64,000 bases of DNA, taken from Streptomyces brasiliensis (GTDB lineage Bacteria; Actinomycetota; Actinomycetes; Streptomycetales; Streptomycetaceae). Positions 54,284 to 62,742 of this stretch are shown one piece after another. The position numbers and the translations under genes were made by a program. The first letter of the stretch is position 1. Every line of letters starts with the position of its first letter. The notes under the pieces were generated by a model, which saw only the letters and a list, made by a program, of their open reading frames with translations, was not told the origin of the DNA and did no database searches. The stretch is taken from positions 1 through 64,000 of the forward strand of contig NZ_BMQA01000002.1 in the NCBI RefSeq assembly GCF_014647875.1, given 5' to 3'.

Positions 54284-54748
54284 TCACCCCTGAGGCCGCT
54301 CCGGATCTGTGACGGCGCGGGCCTCGGCGAGTGCCCGCAGGGTGCGGGCGTCGGCGATGGCGCGCTGCCTGGCGATGCCCGGCTGGATGCCGAGCGCGGG
54401 CAGGCTGGTGCCGTCGCTGAGGTCGATGAACACCCAGGGGTCGCCGGCGCGGAGGTTGACCTGGAGGATCTCCGCCCACTCCAGGCGCCGCCGGCTGGCG
54501 ATGTTCACGACGGTCACGCCGGACTCGTCGGCGACGACCTTCACCCGGGCGAGCTGCGCCAGCACCCAGAAGATGAGGGCGCCGGTGATGACGAAGCTCA
54601 GCCGCTCCCCCGGGCCGAGCTGCTCCAGGAGCATCGCGATCCCGGAGATGACCAGGAGTATCACGACGCCGGCGGTGAGCAGGACGGCGCGGGTGCGGCC
54701 CGGGCGGAAGGTGACGGGCAGGTCGGGAAGGGGGGTCGGGTCGGACAT
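54284..54748 (-). CDS. PH-domain membrane protein
   Basis: The 154-residue protein has two N-terminal helices (AVLLTAGVVILLVISGIAML and ITGALIFWVLAQLARV), then a bacterial PH-like domain (SRRRLEWAEILQVNLRAGDP, WVFIDLSDGTSLPALGIQPG). Such proteins are common in actinobacteria downstream of hisG. The role is unknown, possibly membrane-associated scaffold. Start ATG 54748 is 20 nt after hisG. Confidence 0.9.
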   Translation of the reverse strand: MSDPTPLPDLPVTFRPGRTRAVLLTAGVVILLVISGIAMLLEQLGPGERLSFVITGALIFWVLAQLARVKVVADESGVTVVNIASRRRLEWAEILQVNLRAGDPWVFIDLSDGTSLPALGIQPGIARQRAIADARTLRALAEARAVTDPERPQG

Positions 54749-54768
54749 CGGGGTGCGGCCTCCTCGGA

Positions 54769-55617
54769 TCAGAGGCGGCAGGCGTGGATGGCCGTGGTGA
54801 GGATGGCCCGGGCGCCGATGGCGTACAGGTCGTCCATGATGCGCTGCGCGTCCTTGGCCGGGACCATGGCGCGGACGGCGACCCAGCCCTCGTTGTGCAG
54901 CGGAGAGATGGTCGGGCCCTCGAGGCCGGGGGTGATGGCGACGGCCGCCTCGAGGTGCTCGGCGCGGCAGTCGTAGTCCATCATCACGTAGGTCCGGGCG
55001 ACCAGGACGCCCTGGAGGCGGCGCAGGAACTGCCGGACCTTGGGCTCCTCGGTGTCGGCGCCCGTGCGCCGGATGACGACGGCCTCGGACTTCATGATGG
55101 GCTCGCCGATCACCTCCAGCCCCGCGTTGCGCAGCGAGGTGCCGGTCTCCACGACGTCCGCGATGACCTCGGCGACGCCCAGCTCGATGGCGGTCTCGAC
55201 GGCGCCGTCGAGGTGGACCACGGAGGCGTCGATGCCGCTGTCGGCGAGGTGCTTGGCGACGATGCCCTCGTAGGAGGTGGCGACCGTCTTGCCGTTGAGG
55301 TCCTGCACGCCGCTCGCCGTGCCCGGCTTGGTGGCGTAGCGGAAGGTGGAGCGGGCGAAGCCGAGCGGGAGGATCTCCTCGGCGCCCGCGCCGGAGTCGA
55401 TCAGCAGGTCGCGCCCGGTGATGCCGATGTCGAGCCGCCCGGTCGAGACGTAGATGGCGATGTCGCGGGGGCGGAGGTAGAAGAACTCGACCTCGTTGGC
55501 CGGGTCGACGATGCGGAGTTCCTTGGACTCCCGGCGCTGCTGGTAGCCGGCCTCATGCAGCATGTCCGCCGCAGGGCCGGACAGTGAACCCTTGTTGGGG
55601 ACGGCGATGCGCAGCAT
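54769..55617 (-). CDS. hisG: ATP phosphoribosyltransferase, long form
   Basis: The 282-residue enzyme starts MLRIAVPNKGSLSGPAADML. It contains DIGITGRDLLIDSGAGAEEI near 72, EVIADVVETGTSLRNAGLEV near 152 and the C-terminal regulatory domain (about 215-282), so it is the long, feedback-inhibited form. It makes phosphoribosyl-ATP from ATP and PRPP, the first step of histidine synthesis. It follows hisE by 50 nt, away from the rest of the his genes, an arrangement known in actinobacteria. Confidence 0.97.
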   Translation of the reverse strand: MLRIAVPNKGSLSGPAADMLHEAGYQQRRESKELRIVDPANEVEFFYLRPRDIAIYVSTGRLDIGITGRDLLIDSGAGAEEILPLGFARSTFRYATKPGTASGVQDLNGKTVATSYEGIVAKHLADSGIDASVVHLDGAVETAIELGVAEVIADVVETGTSLRNAGLEVIGEPIMKSEAVVIRRTGADTEEPKVRQFLRRLQGVLVARTYVMMDYDCRAEHLEAAVAITPGLEGPTISPLHNEGWVAVRAMVPAKDAQRIMDDLYAIGARAILTTAIHACRL

Positions 55618-55667
55618 GAGGTCGGCTTCCTTTGCTCGTTGTGTACGGGACTGTACGGGGGTACGGC

Positions 55668-55940
55668 TCAGAGGTGGGCGTAGACGTCGTCGAGGGAGAT
55701 CCCGCGGGCGACCATCATCACCTGGACGTGGTAAAGCAGCTGCGAGATCTCTTCGGCGGCCGCCGCCTTGCCCTCGTACTCGGCGGCCATCCAGACCTCG
55801 GCGGCCTCTTCGACGACCTTCTTGCCGATGGCATGGACGCCCTTTCCGACCAGTTCCGCGGTGCGGGAGGTGGCGGGATCGCCGTGGGCTGCCTTGTGCT
55901 GGAGCTCGGTGAAGAGCTCCTCGAACGTCTTCTTGGACAT
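55668..55940 (-). CDS. hisE: Phosphoribosyl-ATP pyrophosphatase
   Basis: The 90-residue all-helical MazG-like enzyme has [20 protein letters not shown], which carries the Mg-binding Glu cluster, and [20 protein letters not shown]. It hydrolyses phosphoribosyl-ATP to phosphoribosyl-AMP, the second step of histidine synthesis. Start ATG 55938-55940 ([10 protein letters not shown]). Longer readings reach into the ribH overlap without homology. Confidence 0.97.
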   Translation of the reverse strand: MSKKTFEELFTELQHKAAHGDPATSRTAELVGKGVHAIGKKVVEEAAEVWMAAEYEGKAAAAEEISQLLYHVQVMMVARGISLDDVYAHL

Positions 55941-55974
55941 GGTGGTCCTTAGCCTACGCGCTCCGGGCGATGGC

Positions 55975-56460
55975 TCAGTGCCAGGGTTCGGACACCGAGC
56001 GGAGCGTGCACGCTGTCGACACCGCCGCGGTGACGGCCTCGTGGCCCTTGTCCTCGTTGGAACCCTCCAGGCCGGCGCGGTCCAGGGCCTGTTCCTCGGT
56101 GTCACAGGTCAGCACACCGAAGCCGACGGGGATGCCGGTCTCGACGGAGACCTGGGTCAGGCCCTGGGTGACGCCCTGGCACACGTAGTCGAAGTGGGGG
56201 GTGCCGCCGCGGATGACGACGCCGAGGGCGACGACCGCGTCGTAGCCGCGGCCCGCCAGGACCTTGGCGGCCACCGGCAGCTCGAAGCTGCCGGGGACCC
56301 GAATGAGGGTGGGCTCGTCGATGCCGAGCTCGCCCAGGGCGCGCAGGGCGCCGTTGACCAGACCGTCCATCACCTTCTCGTGCCACTGCGCCGCGATGAC
56401 GGCGACCCTGAGGTCGCTCGCGTTCTGTACGGACAGTTCCGGTGCACCCTTGCCGCTCAC
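55975..56460 (-). CDS. ribH: 6,7-dimethyl-8-ribityllumazine synthase
   Basis: The 161-residue protein has [20 protein letters not shown] at about 18-37, [13 protein letters not shown] near 56, [20 protein letters not shown] near 75 and [16 protein letters not shown] near 120, all lumazine synthase signatures. It joins the ribityl-pyrimidine with dihydroxybutanone phosphate. The start is 20 nt after ribBA. Length is normal. Confidence 0.97.
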   Translation of the reverse strand: MSGKGAPELSVQNASDLRVAVIAAQWHEKVMDGLVNGALRALGELGIDEPTLIRVPGSFELPVAAKVLAGRGYDAVVALGVVIRGGTPHFDYVCQGVTQGLTQVSVETGIPVGFGVLTCDTEEQALDRAGLEGSNEDKGHEAVTAAVSTACTLRSVSEPWH

Positions 56461-56480
56461 GTCTCTCCTTCGTGCTTCTC

Positions 56481-57767
56481 TTACTGGTTGCCGCAGGTGG
56501 ACACCGCAGGTGTGTCCAGCCAGGGCAGGTCGTGCCCCATCCGGTCCCGCTTGGTGCGCAGGTAGCGGAGGTTGTGCTCGCCCGCCTGCACGGGCATCGG
56601 CTCACGTCCGGTGACCTTGAGGCCGTGGCGCAGCAGGGCGTCGGTCTTGTCGGGGTTGTTGGTCATCAGGCGCAGACTGCGCACGCCGAGGTCCTCGAGG
56701 ATCTGCGCGCCGGCGCCGTAGTCACGGGCGTCGGCGGGCAGGCCGAGTTCGAGGTTGGCGTCTAGGGTGTCGCGACCGCGCTCCTGGAGTTCGTACGCCC
56801 GCAGCTTGGACAGCAGCCCGATGCCGCGTCCCTCGTGGCCGCGCAGATAGACCACCACGCCCCTGCCCTCCTCCTGGATGCGCTCCAGGGAGGCCTCGAG
56901 CTGGGGGCCGCAGTCGCACCGGGCGGAACCGAAGATGTCTCCGGTGAGGCACTCGGAGTGCACACGGACCAGGACGTCCTCGCCCTCGCCGATGTCGCCG
57001 TGGACGAGCGCCACGTGCTCGACGCCGTCGACCGTGGAGCGGTAGCCGTACGCCGTGAACGTGCCGTGCCTGGTGGGCAGGTTGACCTCGGCCTCACGAC
57101 GGACGGTGGGCTCGGTGCTGCGGCGGTAGGCGATCAGGTCCTCGATGGAGATGATCGTCAGACCGTGCTTGCGGGCGAACGGGATCAGCTCGGGCAGCCG
57201 CAGCATGCGGCCGTCCTCGCCGGCGATCTCCACGATGGCGCCGGCCGGGCGCAGTCCCGCGAGCCGGGCGAGGTCGACGGCGGCCTCGGTGTGGCCGTCG
57301 CGGACCAGGACGCCGCCGGACCGGGCGCGCAGCGGGAAGACATGCCCGGGGCGGACGAGGTCGGTGGGCTCGGCCGTGCCGCTCGCGAGCAGCTGGAGCG
57401 TGGTCGCGCGGTCGGCGGCCGCGATGCCGGTGGTCACACCATGGGCGGGGGAGGCGTCGACGGAGACCGTGAACGCCGTCCGCATCGACTCGGTGTTGTC
57501 CTCGACCATCTGCGGGAGCCTGAGCCGGTCGAGTTCCTCGCCCTCCATGGGGGCGCAGATCAGGCCGCGGCACTCGCTCATCATGAAGGCGACGATCTCG
57601 GGCGTCACCTTCTCGGCGGCGACGACGAGGTCGCCCTCGTTCTCCCGGTCCTCGTCGTCGACGACCACGATGGGCCGGCCGGCGGCGATGTCGGCGATGG
57701 CTTGTTCGACGGGATCGAGAGTGAAGTCGTCCAGTTCGGTGCTGTACAGGACGGGTGCCGCAGTCAT
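56481..57767 (-). CDS. ribBA: Bifunctional DHBP synthase / GTP cyclohydrolase II
   Basis: The 428-residue protein starts at ATG 57767. Its N-terminal DHBP synthase domain has [16 protein letters not shown] near 38 and [15 protein letters not shown] near 115. The C-terminal GTP cyclohydrolase II domain contains [20 protein letters not shown], with the zinc ligands C-x10-C-x-C, and [11 protein letters not shown] near 320. It makes both branch precursors of riboflavin. ATG overlaps the ribM stop. Longer upstream readings cross the membrane gene and are not real. Confidence 0.97.
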   Translation of the reverse strand: MTAAPVLYSTELDDFTLDPVEQAIADIAAGRPIVVVDDEDRENEGDLVVAAEKVTPEIVAFMMSECRGLICAPMEGEELDRLRLPQMVEDNTESMRTAFTVSVDASPAHGVTTGIAAADRATTLQLLASGTAEPTDLVRPGHVFPLRARSGGVLVRDGHTEAAVDLARLAGLRPAGAIVEIAGEDGRMLRLPELIPFARKHGLTIISIEDLIAYRRSTEPTVRREAEVNLPTRHGTFTAYGYRSTVDGVEHVALVHGDIGEGEDVLVRVHSECLTGDIFGSARCDCGPQLEASLERIQEEGRGVVVYLRGHEGRGIGLLSKLRAYELQERGRDTLDANLELGLPADARDYGAGAQILEDLGVRSLRLMTNNPDKTDALLRHGLKVTGREPMPVQAGEHNLRYLRTKRDRMGHDLPWLDTPAVSTCGNQ

Positions 57768-58405
57768 GCGGGCGCTCCTTCCAGGACGGGCCGCGATGCC
57801 TTGCGCGAGCGCAGCCACCAGTCGCGCATGCCCCACAGGACGAGCGCGCCGTAGATGACGTAGACGAAGCCGGAGAAGGCGTAGCCGTTGGCGAAGTTGA
57901 GGGGCACGCCCACGAGGTCGACGAGGAGCCAGGCGAACCAGAACTCGACCATGCCGCGCGCCTGGGCGTACATGGCGACGACGGTGCCGACGAAAATGTA
58001 GGCGTCGGGCCACGGGTCCCAGGACAGGGACGGGTAGGCCTGGAAGAGGAGGGCCACCGCGACGGTGCCGACGGCCGCGGCGGCGAGCATGGCCGCGCGT
58101 TCGCGCCAGGTGGCGAACCGTACGGAGACGTGCCCGTCCTCCGCCTCGCCCTTGCCGCGGTTCCACTGCCACCAGCCGTACAGCGCGACGAGCATGACGA
58201 CGACCTGCTTGCCCGCGCTGCCGGTCAGATGGCCGAAGAAGGCGCCGAAGAGGACGAGGCCGGCGACGAACTGGACCGGCCAGGTCCATACGGAGCGGCG
58301 CCAGCCGAGGGCGAGGGCGATCAGACCGAAAATGTTGCCGATCATGTCCGACCACAGGATGTGCTGGCCGAACAGCACGAACGCCTCGGAGTTGAGCTGG
58401 TTCAC
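57764..58405 (-). CDS. ribM: PnuC-family transporter, probably riboflavin permease RibM
   Basis: The 213-residue membrane protein has about six to seven helices ([58 protein letters not shown]). WYxWxxW-like aromatic motifs typical of PnuC transporters are present ([10 protein letters not shown]). Within a riboflavin operon after an FMN riboswitch, actinobacterial PnuC homologues are riboflavin facilitators (RibM/PnuX) rather than nicotinamide riboside carriers. Overlaps of 4 nt with both ribE and ribBA support co-translation. Confidence 0.88.
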   Translation of the reverse strand: MNQLNSEAFVLFGQHILWSDMIGNIFGLIALALGWRRSVWTWPVQFVAGLVLFGAFFGHLTGSAGKQVVVMLVALYGWWQWNRGKGEAEDGHVSVRFATWRERAAMLAAAAVGTVAVALLFQAYPSLSWDPWPDAYIFVGTVVAMYAQARGMVEFWFAWLLVDLVGVPLNFANGYAFSGFVYVIYGALVLWGMRDWWLRSRKASRPVLEGAPA

Positions 58406-59004
58406 CGGCCGGCCTCCTGACCGGCCAGCATCCGCTCGACGTACTTGGCGATGATGTCGACCTCGAGGTTGACCGGGTCGCCGGGCTGCTTGAGGCCGAG
58501 CGTGGTCAGGGCGAGCGTGGTGGGGATGAGGCTGACGGTGAAGTAGTCGGGGCCCGCCTCGACGACGGTGAGGCTGATGCCGTCGACGGTGATGGAGCCC
58601 TTCTCGACGACGTAGCGGGCGAGGTCCGCGGGGAGCGAGATCCTGACGATCTCCCAGTGCTCGGAGGGCGTGCGCGCCAGCACCTCGCCGGTGCCGTCCA
58701 CATGGCCCTGCACGATGTGCCCGCCGAGGCGCGCGCCCACGGCGGTGGGGCGCTCGAGGTTGACGCGGGAGCCGACGGACAGGGCGCCCAGGCTGGAGCG
58801 CTTCAGCGTCTCGGCCATGACGTCCGCGGTGAACTCGTCGCCCTCGTGGTCGACGACGGTGAGACAGACCCCGTTCACGGCGATTGAGTCGCCGTGCTGC
58901 GCGCCCTGGGTGACGACGGGGCCGCGGAGCCGGAAGCGGGAGGCGTCGCCGAGATTCTCGACGGCGGTGACCTCACCCAGCTCTTCGACGATTCCGGTGA
59001 ACAC
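58402..59004 (-). CDS. ribE: Riboflavin synthase alpha chain
   Basis: The 200-residue protein consists of two homologous lumazine-binding repeats. [15 protein letters not shown] and the inner [15 protein letters not shown] are the diagnostic motifs, with [13 protein letters not shown] and [14 protein letters not shown] in each repeat. It converts two molecules of lumazine to riboflavin. GTG 59004 has AGGAGG about 10 nt upstream. It is the first gene after the FMN riboswitch. Confidence 0.96.
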   Translation of the reverse strand: MFTGIVEELGEVTAVENLGDASRFRLRGPVVTQGAQHGDSIAVNGVCLTVVDHEGDEFTADVMAETLKRSSLGALSVGSRVNLERPTAVGARLGGHIVQGHVDGTGEVLARTPSEHWEIVRISLPADLARYVVEKGSITVDGISLTVVEAGPDYFTVSLIPTTLALTTLGLKQPGDPVNLEVDIIAKYVERMLAGQEAGR

Positions 59005-59100
59005 TTCCCGGGTCCTCCTGCCTCATTCGGGCACGGACTCCGGGGCCTGTCGATGACGACAGAATGAAACGGATGAGCACACTGGGGGCGACGCCGGACA

Positions 59101-59124
59101 GGACCCGTCCCGGCGGACGAGTCC
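59101..59124 (-). promoter_or_regulatory. Stem-loop between FMN riboswitch and ribE
   Basis: ggacccgtcc (59101-59110) and ggacgagtcc (59115-59124) pair at 9 of 10 positions with a 4-nt loop, between the riboswitch aptamer and the ribE start. It may be the expression-platform terminator or part of a switching structure. Confidence 0.45.
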
Positions 59125-59164
59125 CAGAAACGGCGGCGCGCACGCATGCCCGCCCGCCGCGCAC

Positions 59165-59281
59165 TGCCTCCCATCCGGACTTTAACCGTCGGTCCAGGAA
59201 TTCCACCTGGTCAACCGGCCGCTGGAAGCGACCGGGTCGCGGACTTTAACCGCCGGTTCGGAGTTTCACCGACCCCGGAGT
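59165..59281 (-). promoter_or_regulatory. FMN riboswitch (RFN element)
   Basis: Read on the minus strand, the conserved RFN blocks appear in order. They are ggggtcggtgaaactccgaa, ccggcggttaaagtccgcga, a variable stem, ggtggaattcctggaccgac, and ggttaaagtccggatgggag. It lies about 160 nt before ribE. FMN binding would shut down the rib operon. Confidence 0.96.
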
Positions 59282-59443
59282 GCGCTGCTTCTGGTACACG
59301 CACAGTGTGCCACGCCAGATCGACATCAAGACAGACGCATGGTGTGCAGTGCCTCACACTCCGCACGGCCGCCCGTTCCGGGGCGGATCGCCGGGTTCCC
59401 AACTCCCCCACCGGCGACGGATCTTGAGACCCTTCCCGATCTA

Positions 59444-59471
59444 TTGACCGCTATGGTCTAGTCCATTTACT
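59444..59471 (+). promoter_or_regulatory. Orphan chitinase-type promoter with dre-like site
   Basis: TTGACC (59444-59449) and TTTACT (59466-59471) are 16 bp apart and enclose TGGTCTAGTCCA (59454-59465), one base from the DasR consensus TGGTCTAGACCA. The layout copies the chitinase promoter at 44.39 kb. The downstream gene is an ECF sigma factor, not a chitinase. Confidence 0.7.
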
Positions 59472-59558
59472 GTTCCAGCGGGCCCGGCGGCGGTGACGAC
59501 GGCCCTTGCCCGCCGTCGGGCCTCCAGGGACTCCGCGGGGTTCTGGCAGGGTGAACGC

Positions 59559-60446
59559 ATGACCACGTCGCTCACCGAGGAGTTCCAGACCCACCGCCCG
59601 CGTCTGTTCGGGCTCGCATACCGTCTGCTCGGTTCGGCGGACGAGGCCGAGGACGCCGTCCAGGACGCCTATCTGCGCTTCACCGGCGCGGACCGCGCGA
59701 AGATCGAGCACCTCGGCGCCTGGCTCGCCAAGGTCGTCACCAACCTCTGTCTCTCCCGGCTGACTTCGGCTCGCGCCCGGCGCGAGCAGTACGTCGGCAC
59801 CTGGCTGCCGGAGCCGGTGCTCACCTCGGACGGCACGCTCGGGCCGCTGGAGTCGGCGGAACAGCGGGACGCCGTGTCGTTGGCCATGCTGGTCCTCCTG
59901 GAACGGCTCACGCCGACCGAGCGGGCGGTGTACGTGCTGCGCGAGGCGTTCGGGTACGGGCACCGGCAGATCGCGGGTGTGCTGGACCTGAGCGAGGCCA
60001 ACTGCCGTCAGCTGTACCGCCGGGCGGTGCGTCACGTGGAAGCCGAGGAGGGCCGCTTCGAACCGGCACCCGAGCGGCAACAGGAGCTGGTCGCGTCGTT
60101 CATCTCGGCGGCCCGGGACGGGGACCTGGCCGGTCTGGAGAAGCTCCTCGCGGCCGACGCGGTCTGGTGGAGCGACGGCGGCGGCAAGGTCTCTGCGGCC
60201 CGGCGGCCGATCGAGGGCCGCGCGACGGTCGCCCGGTTCCTGGCCGGTGGCCTGCGGAAGTTCGCGGCGGGCCTGGACTACACGGGGGCCGAGGTCAACG
60301 GCTCGAGCGCGCTGCTCGCGTGGCTGGACGACACGCTGGTCGGCGTCGTCACCTTCGAGCTGCGGGACGGGCTGATCACGAGTGCGCGGGCCGTGGCGAA
60401 CCCGGACAAGCTGGACTTCGTACGGCGTCAGCTCGCTCGCACCTGA
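59559..60446 (+). CDS. ECF41-type sigma factor with SnoaL-like C-terminal domain
   Basis: The 295-residue protein has sigma region 2 (LFGLAYRLLGSADEAEDAVQ at about 15-34) and region 4 (LERLTPTERAVYVLREAFGY near 116, QIAGVLDLSEANCRQLYRRA near 140). A SnoaL-like domain (about 185-290, LVASFISAARDGDLAGLEKL) acts in ECF41 proteins as a built-in regulator in place of an anti-sigma factor. The following NmrA-like oxidoreductase gene fits the usual ECF41 partner class, and a candidate ECF41 promoter precedes it. ATG 59559 follows GCAGGGTGAA. Confidence 0.93.
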   Translation: MTTSLTEEFQTHRPRLFGLAYRLLGSADEAEDAVQDAYLRFTGADRAKIEHLGAWLAKVVTNLCLSRLTSARARREQYVGTWLPEPVLTSDGTLGPLESAEQRDAVSLAMLVLLERLTPTERAVYVLREAFGYGHRQIAGVLDLSEANCRQLYRRAVRHVEAEEGRFEPAPERQQELVASFISAARDGDLAGLEKLLAADAVWWSDGGGKVSAARRPIEGRATVARFLAGGLRKFAAGLDYTGAEVNGSSALLAWLDDTLVGVVTFELRDGLITSARAVANPDKLDFVRRQLART

Positions 60447-60462
60447 CATCGCGCCGCGCGGC

Positions 60463-60490
60463 TGTCACATCCCGCGGGGGCTGTGCGGTC
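60463..60490 (+). promoter_or_regulatory. Candidate ECF41-dependent promoter
   Basis: TGTCACA at 60463-60469 matches the ECF41 -35 element exactly. GGTC at 60487-60490, after 17 bases, is one base off the CGTC -10. It lies between the sigma gene and the NmrA-like gene. Confidence 0.6.
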
Positions 60491-60550
60491 TCAGCCGGTG
60501 AAGGGTGCTCCAGCGGGGAGCACACGGTGTGACCGGAGGGACGGAACAGC

Positions 60551-61306
60551 ATGACCACGATCCTGGTGACCGGCGGTACCGGAACACTCGGCGGGCTTGT
60601 CACCGAGCGGCTGCGGGCGGGCGGCCACGAGGTGCGGGTGCTCAGCCGGCACACCCCGCCGTACGCCGTCGACCTGCGCGCGGGCGGCCCCGGTCTGGAC
60701 GCGGCCGTGGCGGGCGTGGACACGGTCGTGCACTGTGCGAGCACGCCGCGGGGCGGCGACGAGCGGGCGGCGGCGAACCTGATCGCGGCGGCGCGGCGGG
60801 CCGGTGTGGAGCACCTCGTGTACATCTCGATCGTGGGCGTCGACCGGGTGCCGCTCGGCTACTACAAGTCCAAGTACGCCGTGGAGAAGCTGGTCGAGGA
60901 GTCGGGTCTCGGCTGGACGGTGCTGCGGGCGACGCAGTTCCACGACCTGCTCGTACAGCTCTTCCAGGTCCTCGCCAAGCCACCGGTGATGCTGCTGCCC
61001 GCGGGCGTGCCGGACCAGCCGGTCGAGGTGAGCGAAGTCGCGGACCGGCTGGCCGAGCTGGCGGAGGGGAGCCCGGCGGGACGGGTCCCGGACCTGGGCG
61101 GTCCCGAGGCGCGGACTCTCGAGTCCTTCGCCCGCGCCTATCTGCGGGCGACCGGCCGACACCGCCGGGTGGCCGCCGTCCCGCTGTTCGGCAGGACGTA
61201 CGCCGCCTTCAGGACCGGCGGTCATCTGGCCCCGGAGCACGCGGACGGGCAGGGGACCTTCGAGGAGTACCTGGAGCGGCGGTTCGGGGGCCGCGGCCGG
61301 AAGTGA
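60551..61306 (+). CDS. NmrA-like NAD(P)-binding oxidoreductase (atypical SDR)
   Basis: The 251-residue protein opens with TTILVTGGTGTLGGLVTERL, with Gly-rich loop TGGTGTLG at residues 7-14. HLVYISIVGVDRVPLGYYKS near 85 follows, where YYKSK supplies Tyr/Lys. These are marks of atypical SDRs of the NmrA/HSCARG group that bind NAD(P) but whose reactions vary. As partner of an ECF41 sigma factor it is the typical oxidoreductase/epimerase target. GGAACAGC precedes ATG 60551. Confidence 0.92.
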   Translation: MTTILVTGGTGTLGGLVTERLRAGGHEVRVLSRHTPPYAVDLRAGGPGLDAAVAGVDTVVHCASTPRGGDERAAANLIAAARRAGVEHLVYISIVGVDRVPLGYYKSKYAVEKLVEESGLGWTVLRATQFHDLLVQLFQVLAKPPVMLLPAGVPDQPVEVSEVADRLAELAEGSPAGRVPDLGGPEARTLESFARAYLRATGRHRRVAAVPLFGRTYAAFRTGGHLAPEHADGQGTFEEYLERRFGGRGRK

Positions 61307-61375
61307 GCCGGGCCCGGCGGGTGCGGTGTGGGGGACGCGCGCGTGCGGTCGCGAGAACTGGAGCCCGGCCCTGCT

Positions 61376-61414
61376 GTTCGCACCCCGCTCCGCTACCGCT
61401 CCGGAGGTGCGAAC
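61376..61414. terminator. Hairpin between NmrA-like and ROK genes
   Basis: gttcgcacc (61376-61384) and ggtgcgaac (61406-61414) form a 9-bp stem between convergent genes. It overlaps the last codons of the ROK gene. It probably terminates transcription from the sigma/oxidoreductase side. Confidence 0.5.
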
Positions 61415-62586
61415 AGTTCCTCCTGGGCACGTTCCCGGGCCGTCAGGAGGGCGCCGCGGAGGACCGCCGTGCCGCCCAGGTCGGTCGCGCGTACCTCCGT
61501 GACCAGGGGTGACATTCGGCGGAGCCGGGACTCGACCCGCGCCGCGAGGTCCTCTCCCCCGGCCTGTCCGACCTCGCCGCCCAGGACCACGCAGCCGGGG
61601 TCGAGGACGGCGACGACGGAGGCGGCGCCGATCGCGATGCGGTCGGCGAGAGCGTCGAGGAAACGGTCTGCCGCGCTGCCCGGGTCGGCGCTCGCCCCGG
61701 CCTCCCGGACGGTTCCCGCCGCGACCGGTCCGTCCCCCTTCGGATCCCCGGGCAGCCCGTGCCGCACGGCCAGCGCGCCGATCGCCGCGGCCCCGGCCAG
61801 CGAGTGGAAGCCACCCTCGCAGTCCGTCGCCGAGGGCAGTGACACCGTGCCCGGCACGGGAAGGAACCCGATCTCCCCGGTACCGCCGGAGGCGCCCCGG
61901 CGGATGGTGCCGTCCAGCACGACGGCGGCGCCGGTGCCGTGGCCCAGCCAGAGCAGGACGAAGGTGTCGCGGTCCCGGGCGCCGCCCTCGCGTTGCTCGG
62001 CGAGGGCGGCGAGGTTGGTCTCGTTCTCGACCGTGACGCGTGCTTCCGGGAACCGCTCCTGAAGGGCCGCCACCAGCCGCCGGTGCCAGACGGGCAGCCC
62101 GGTCGAGTCCCGGAGTTCGCCCGTCGCGGGGTCGATGAGGCCCGGCGCGCCGATACCGACGGTGTGCAGCCGGTCGGCCCCGGCCTCCTTCGCCACCCGT
62201 TCGACCAGCGTGACCGCCTGCTCCAGCGCGGGCCCGGTCCCGGTGTCGCCGCCGATCGGCACGGACGCCTCGGCGAGCACCCGGCCCACCAGGTCGGAGA
62301 CGAGCACGGAGACGCCCGCGGTGCGGACGTCGAGCGCCGCCAGGTGAGCCCGGTCGGCGACGATGCCGTACAACCGGGCGTTGGGGCCCCGCCGCTGCTC
62401 GCCGGACTCGCCGACGACGGTGATCAGGCCGGCCGCTGCGAGGCGTTCGACGAGGTCCGCGACCGTCGGCCGGGACAGCCCGGTCAGCTGCTTCAACTGC
62501 CCTGCCGTGAGCGGGCCTTCCTCCTGCAGCAGACGGAGGGCGAGCCGGTCGTTGATGGCCCGGGCGGTGCTCGGTGATGCGGGCAT
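61393..62586 (-). CDS. ROK-family transcriptional regulator
   Basis: The 397-residue protein has an N-terminal MarR-like winged helix (about 8-75, LTAGQLKQLTGLSRPTVADL) and a ROK sugar-kinase-like domain with TVENETNLAALAEQREG near 190 and VLLWLGHGTGAAVVLDG near 212. The usual ROK zinc motif CxCGxxGC is reduced to a single Cys in ATDCEGGFHSLAG. Such repressors sense sugars or their phosphates. It is divergent from an MFS gene with an inverted repeat between them, so it probably controls that transporter. Confidence 0.93.
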   Translation of the reverse strand: MPASPSTARAINDRLALRLLQEEGPLTAGQLKQLTGLSRPTVADLVERLAAAGLITVVGESGEQRRGPNARLYGIVADRAHLAALDVRTAGVSVLVSDLVGRVLAEASVPIGGDTGTGPALEQAVTLVERVAKEAGADRLHTVGIGAPGLIDPATGELRDSTGLPVWHRRLVAALQERFPEARVTVENETNLAALAEQREGGARDRDTFVLLWLGHGTGAAVVLDGTIRRGASGGTGEIGFLPVPGTVSLPSATDCEGGFHSLAGAAAIGALAVRHGLPGDPKGDGPVAAGTVREAGASADPGSAADRFLDALADRIAIGAASVVAVLDPGCVVLGGEVGQAGGEDLAARVESRLRRMSPLVTEVRATDLGGTAVLRGALLTARERAQEELFAPPER

Positions 62587-62661
62587 GACGGGAATCCTCC
62601 CAGATCGGCGAACCGGGCCGGCGCGTCGTCACCGGCATCCGGCGGCCGCGAAATCATCTAT

Positions 62662-62684
62662 CTATCAGGCAGGGTCCCTGATAG
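62662..62684. promoter_or_regulatory. Inverted repeat between ROK and MFS genes
   Basis: ctatcagg (62662-62669) and cctgatag (62677-62684) are perfect 8-bp arms with a 7-nt spacer (extended partly by gcagggtccc). It lies about 60 bp before the MFS start and is a likely ROK operator. Confidence 0.55.
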
Positions 62685-62742
62685 TTTACGGCGATGCAGC
62701 GGGGCACGCAGCAGGTGAAACCACCCGGGGAGGGGCTGGACC

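Noticed and set aside
59165..59281. Short coding frames across the riboswitch region
   Set aside because: The conserved RFN blocks explain this sequence; the frames have no bias or homology.
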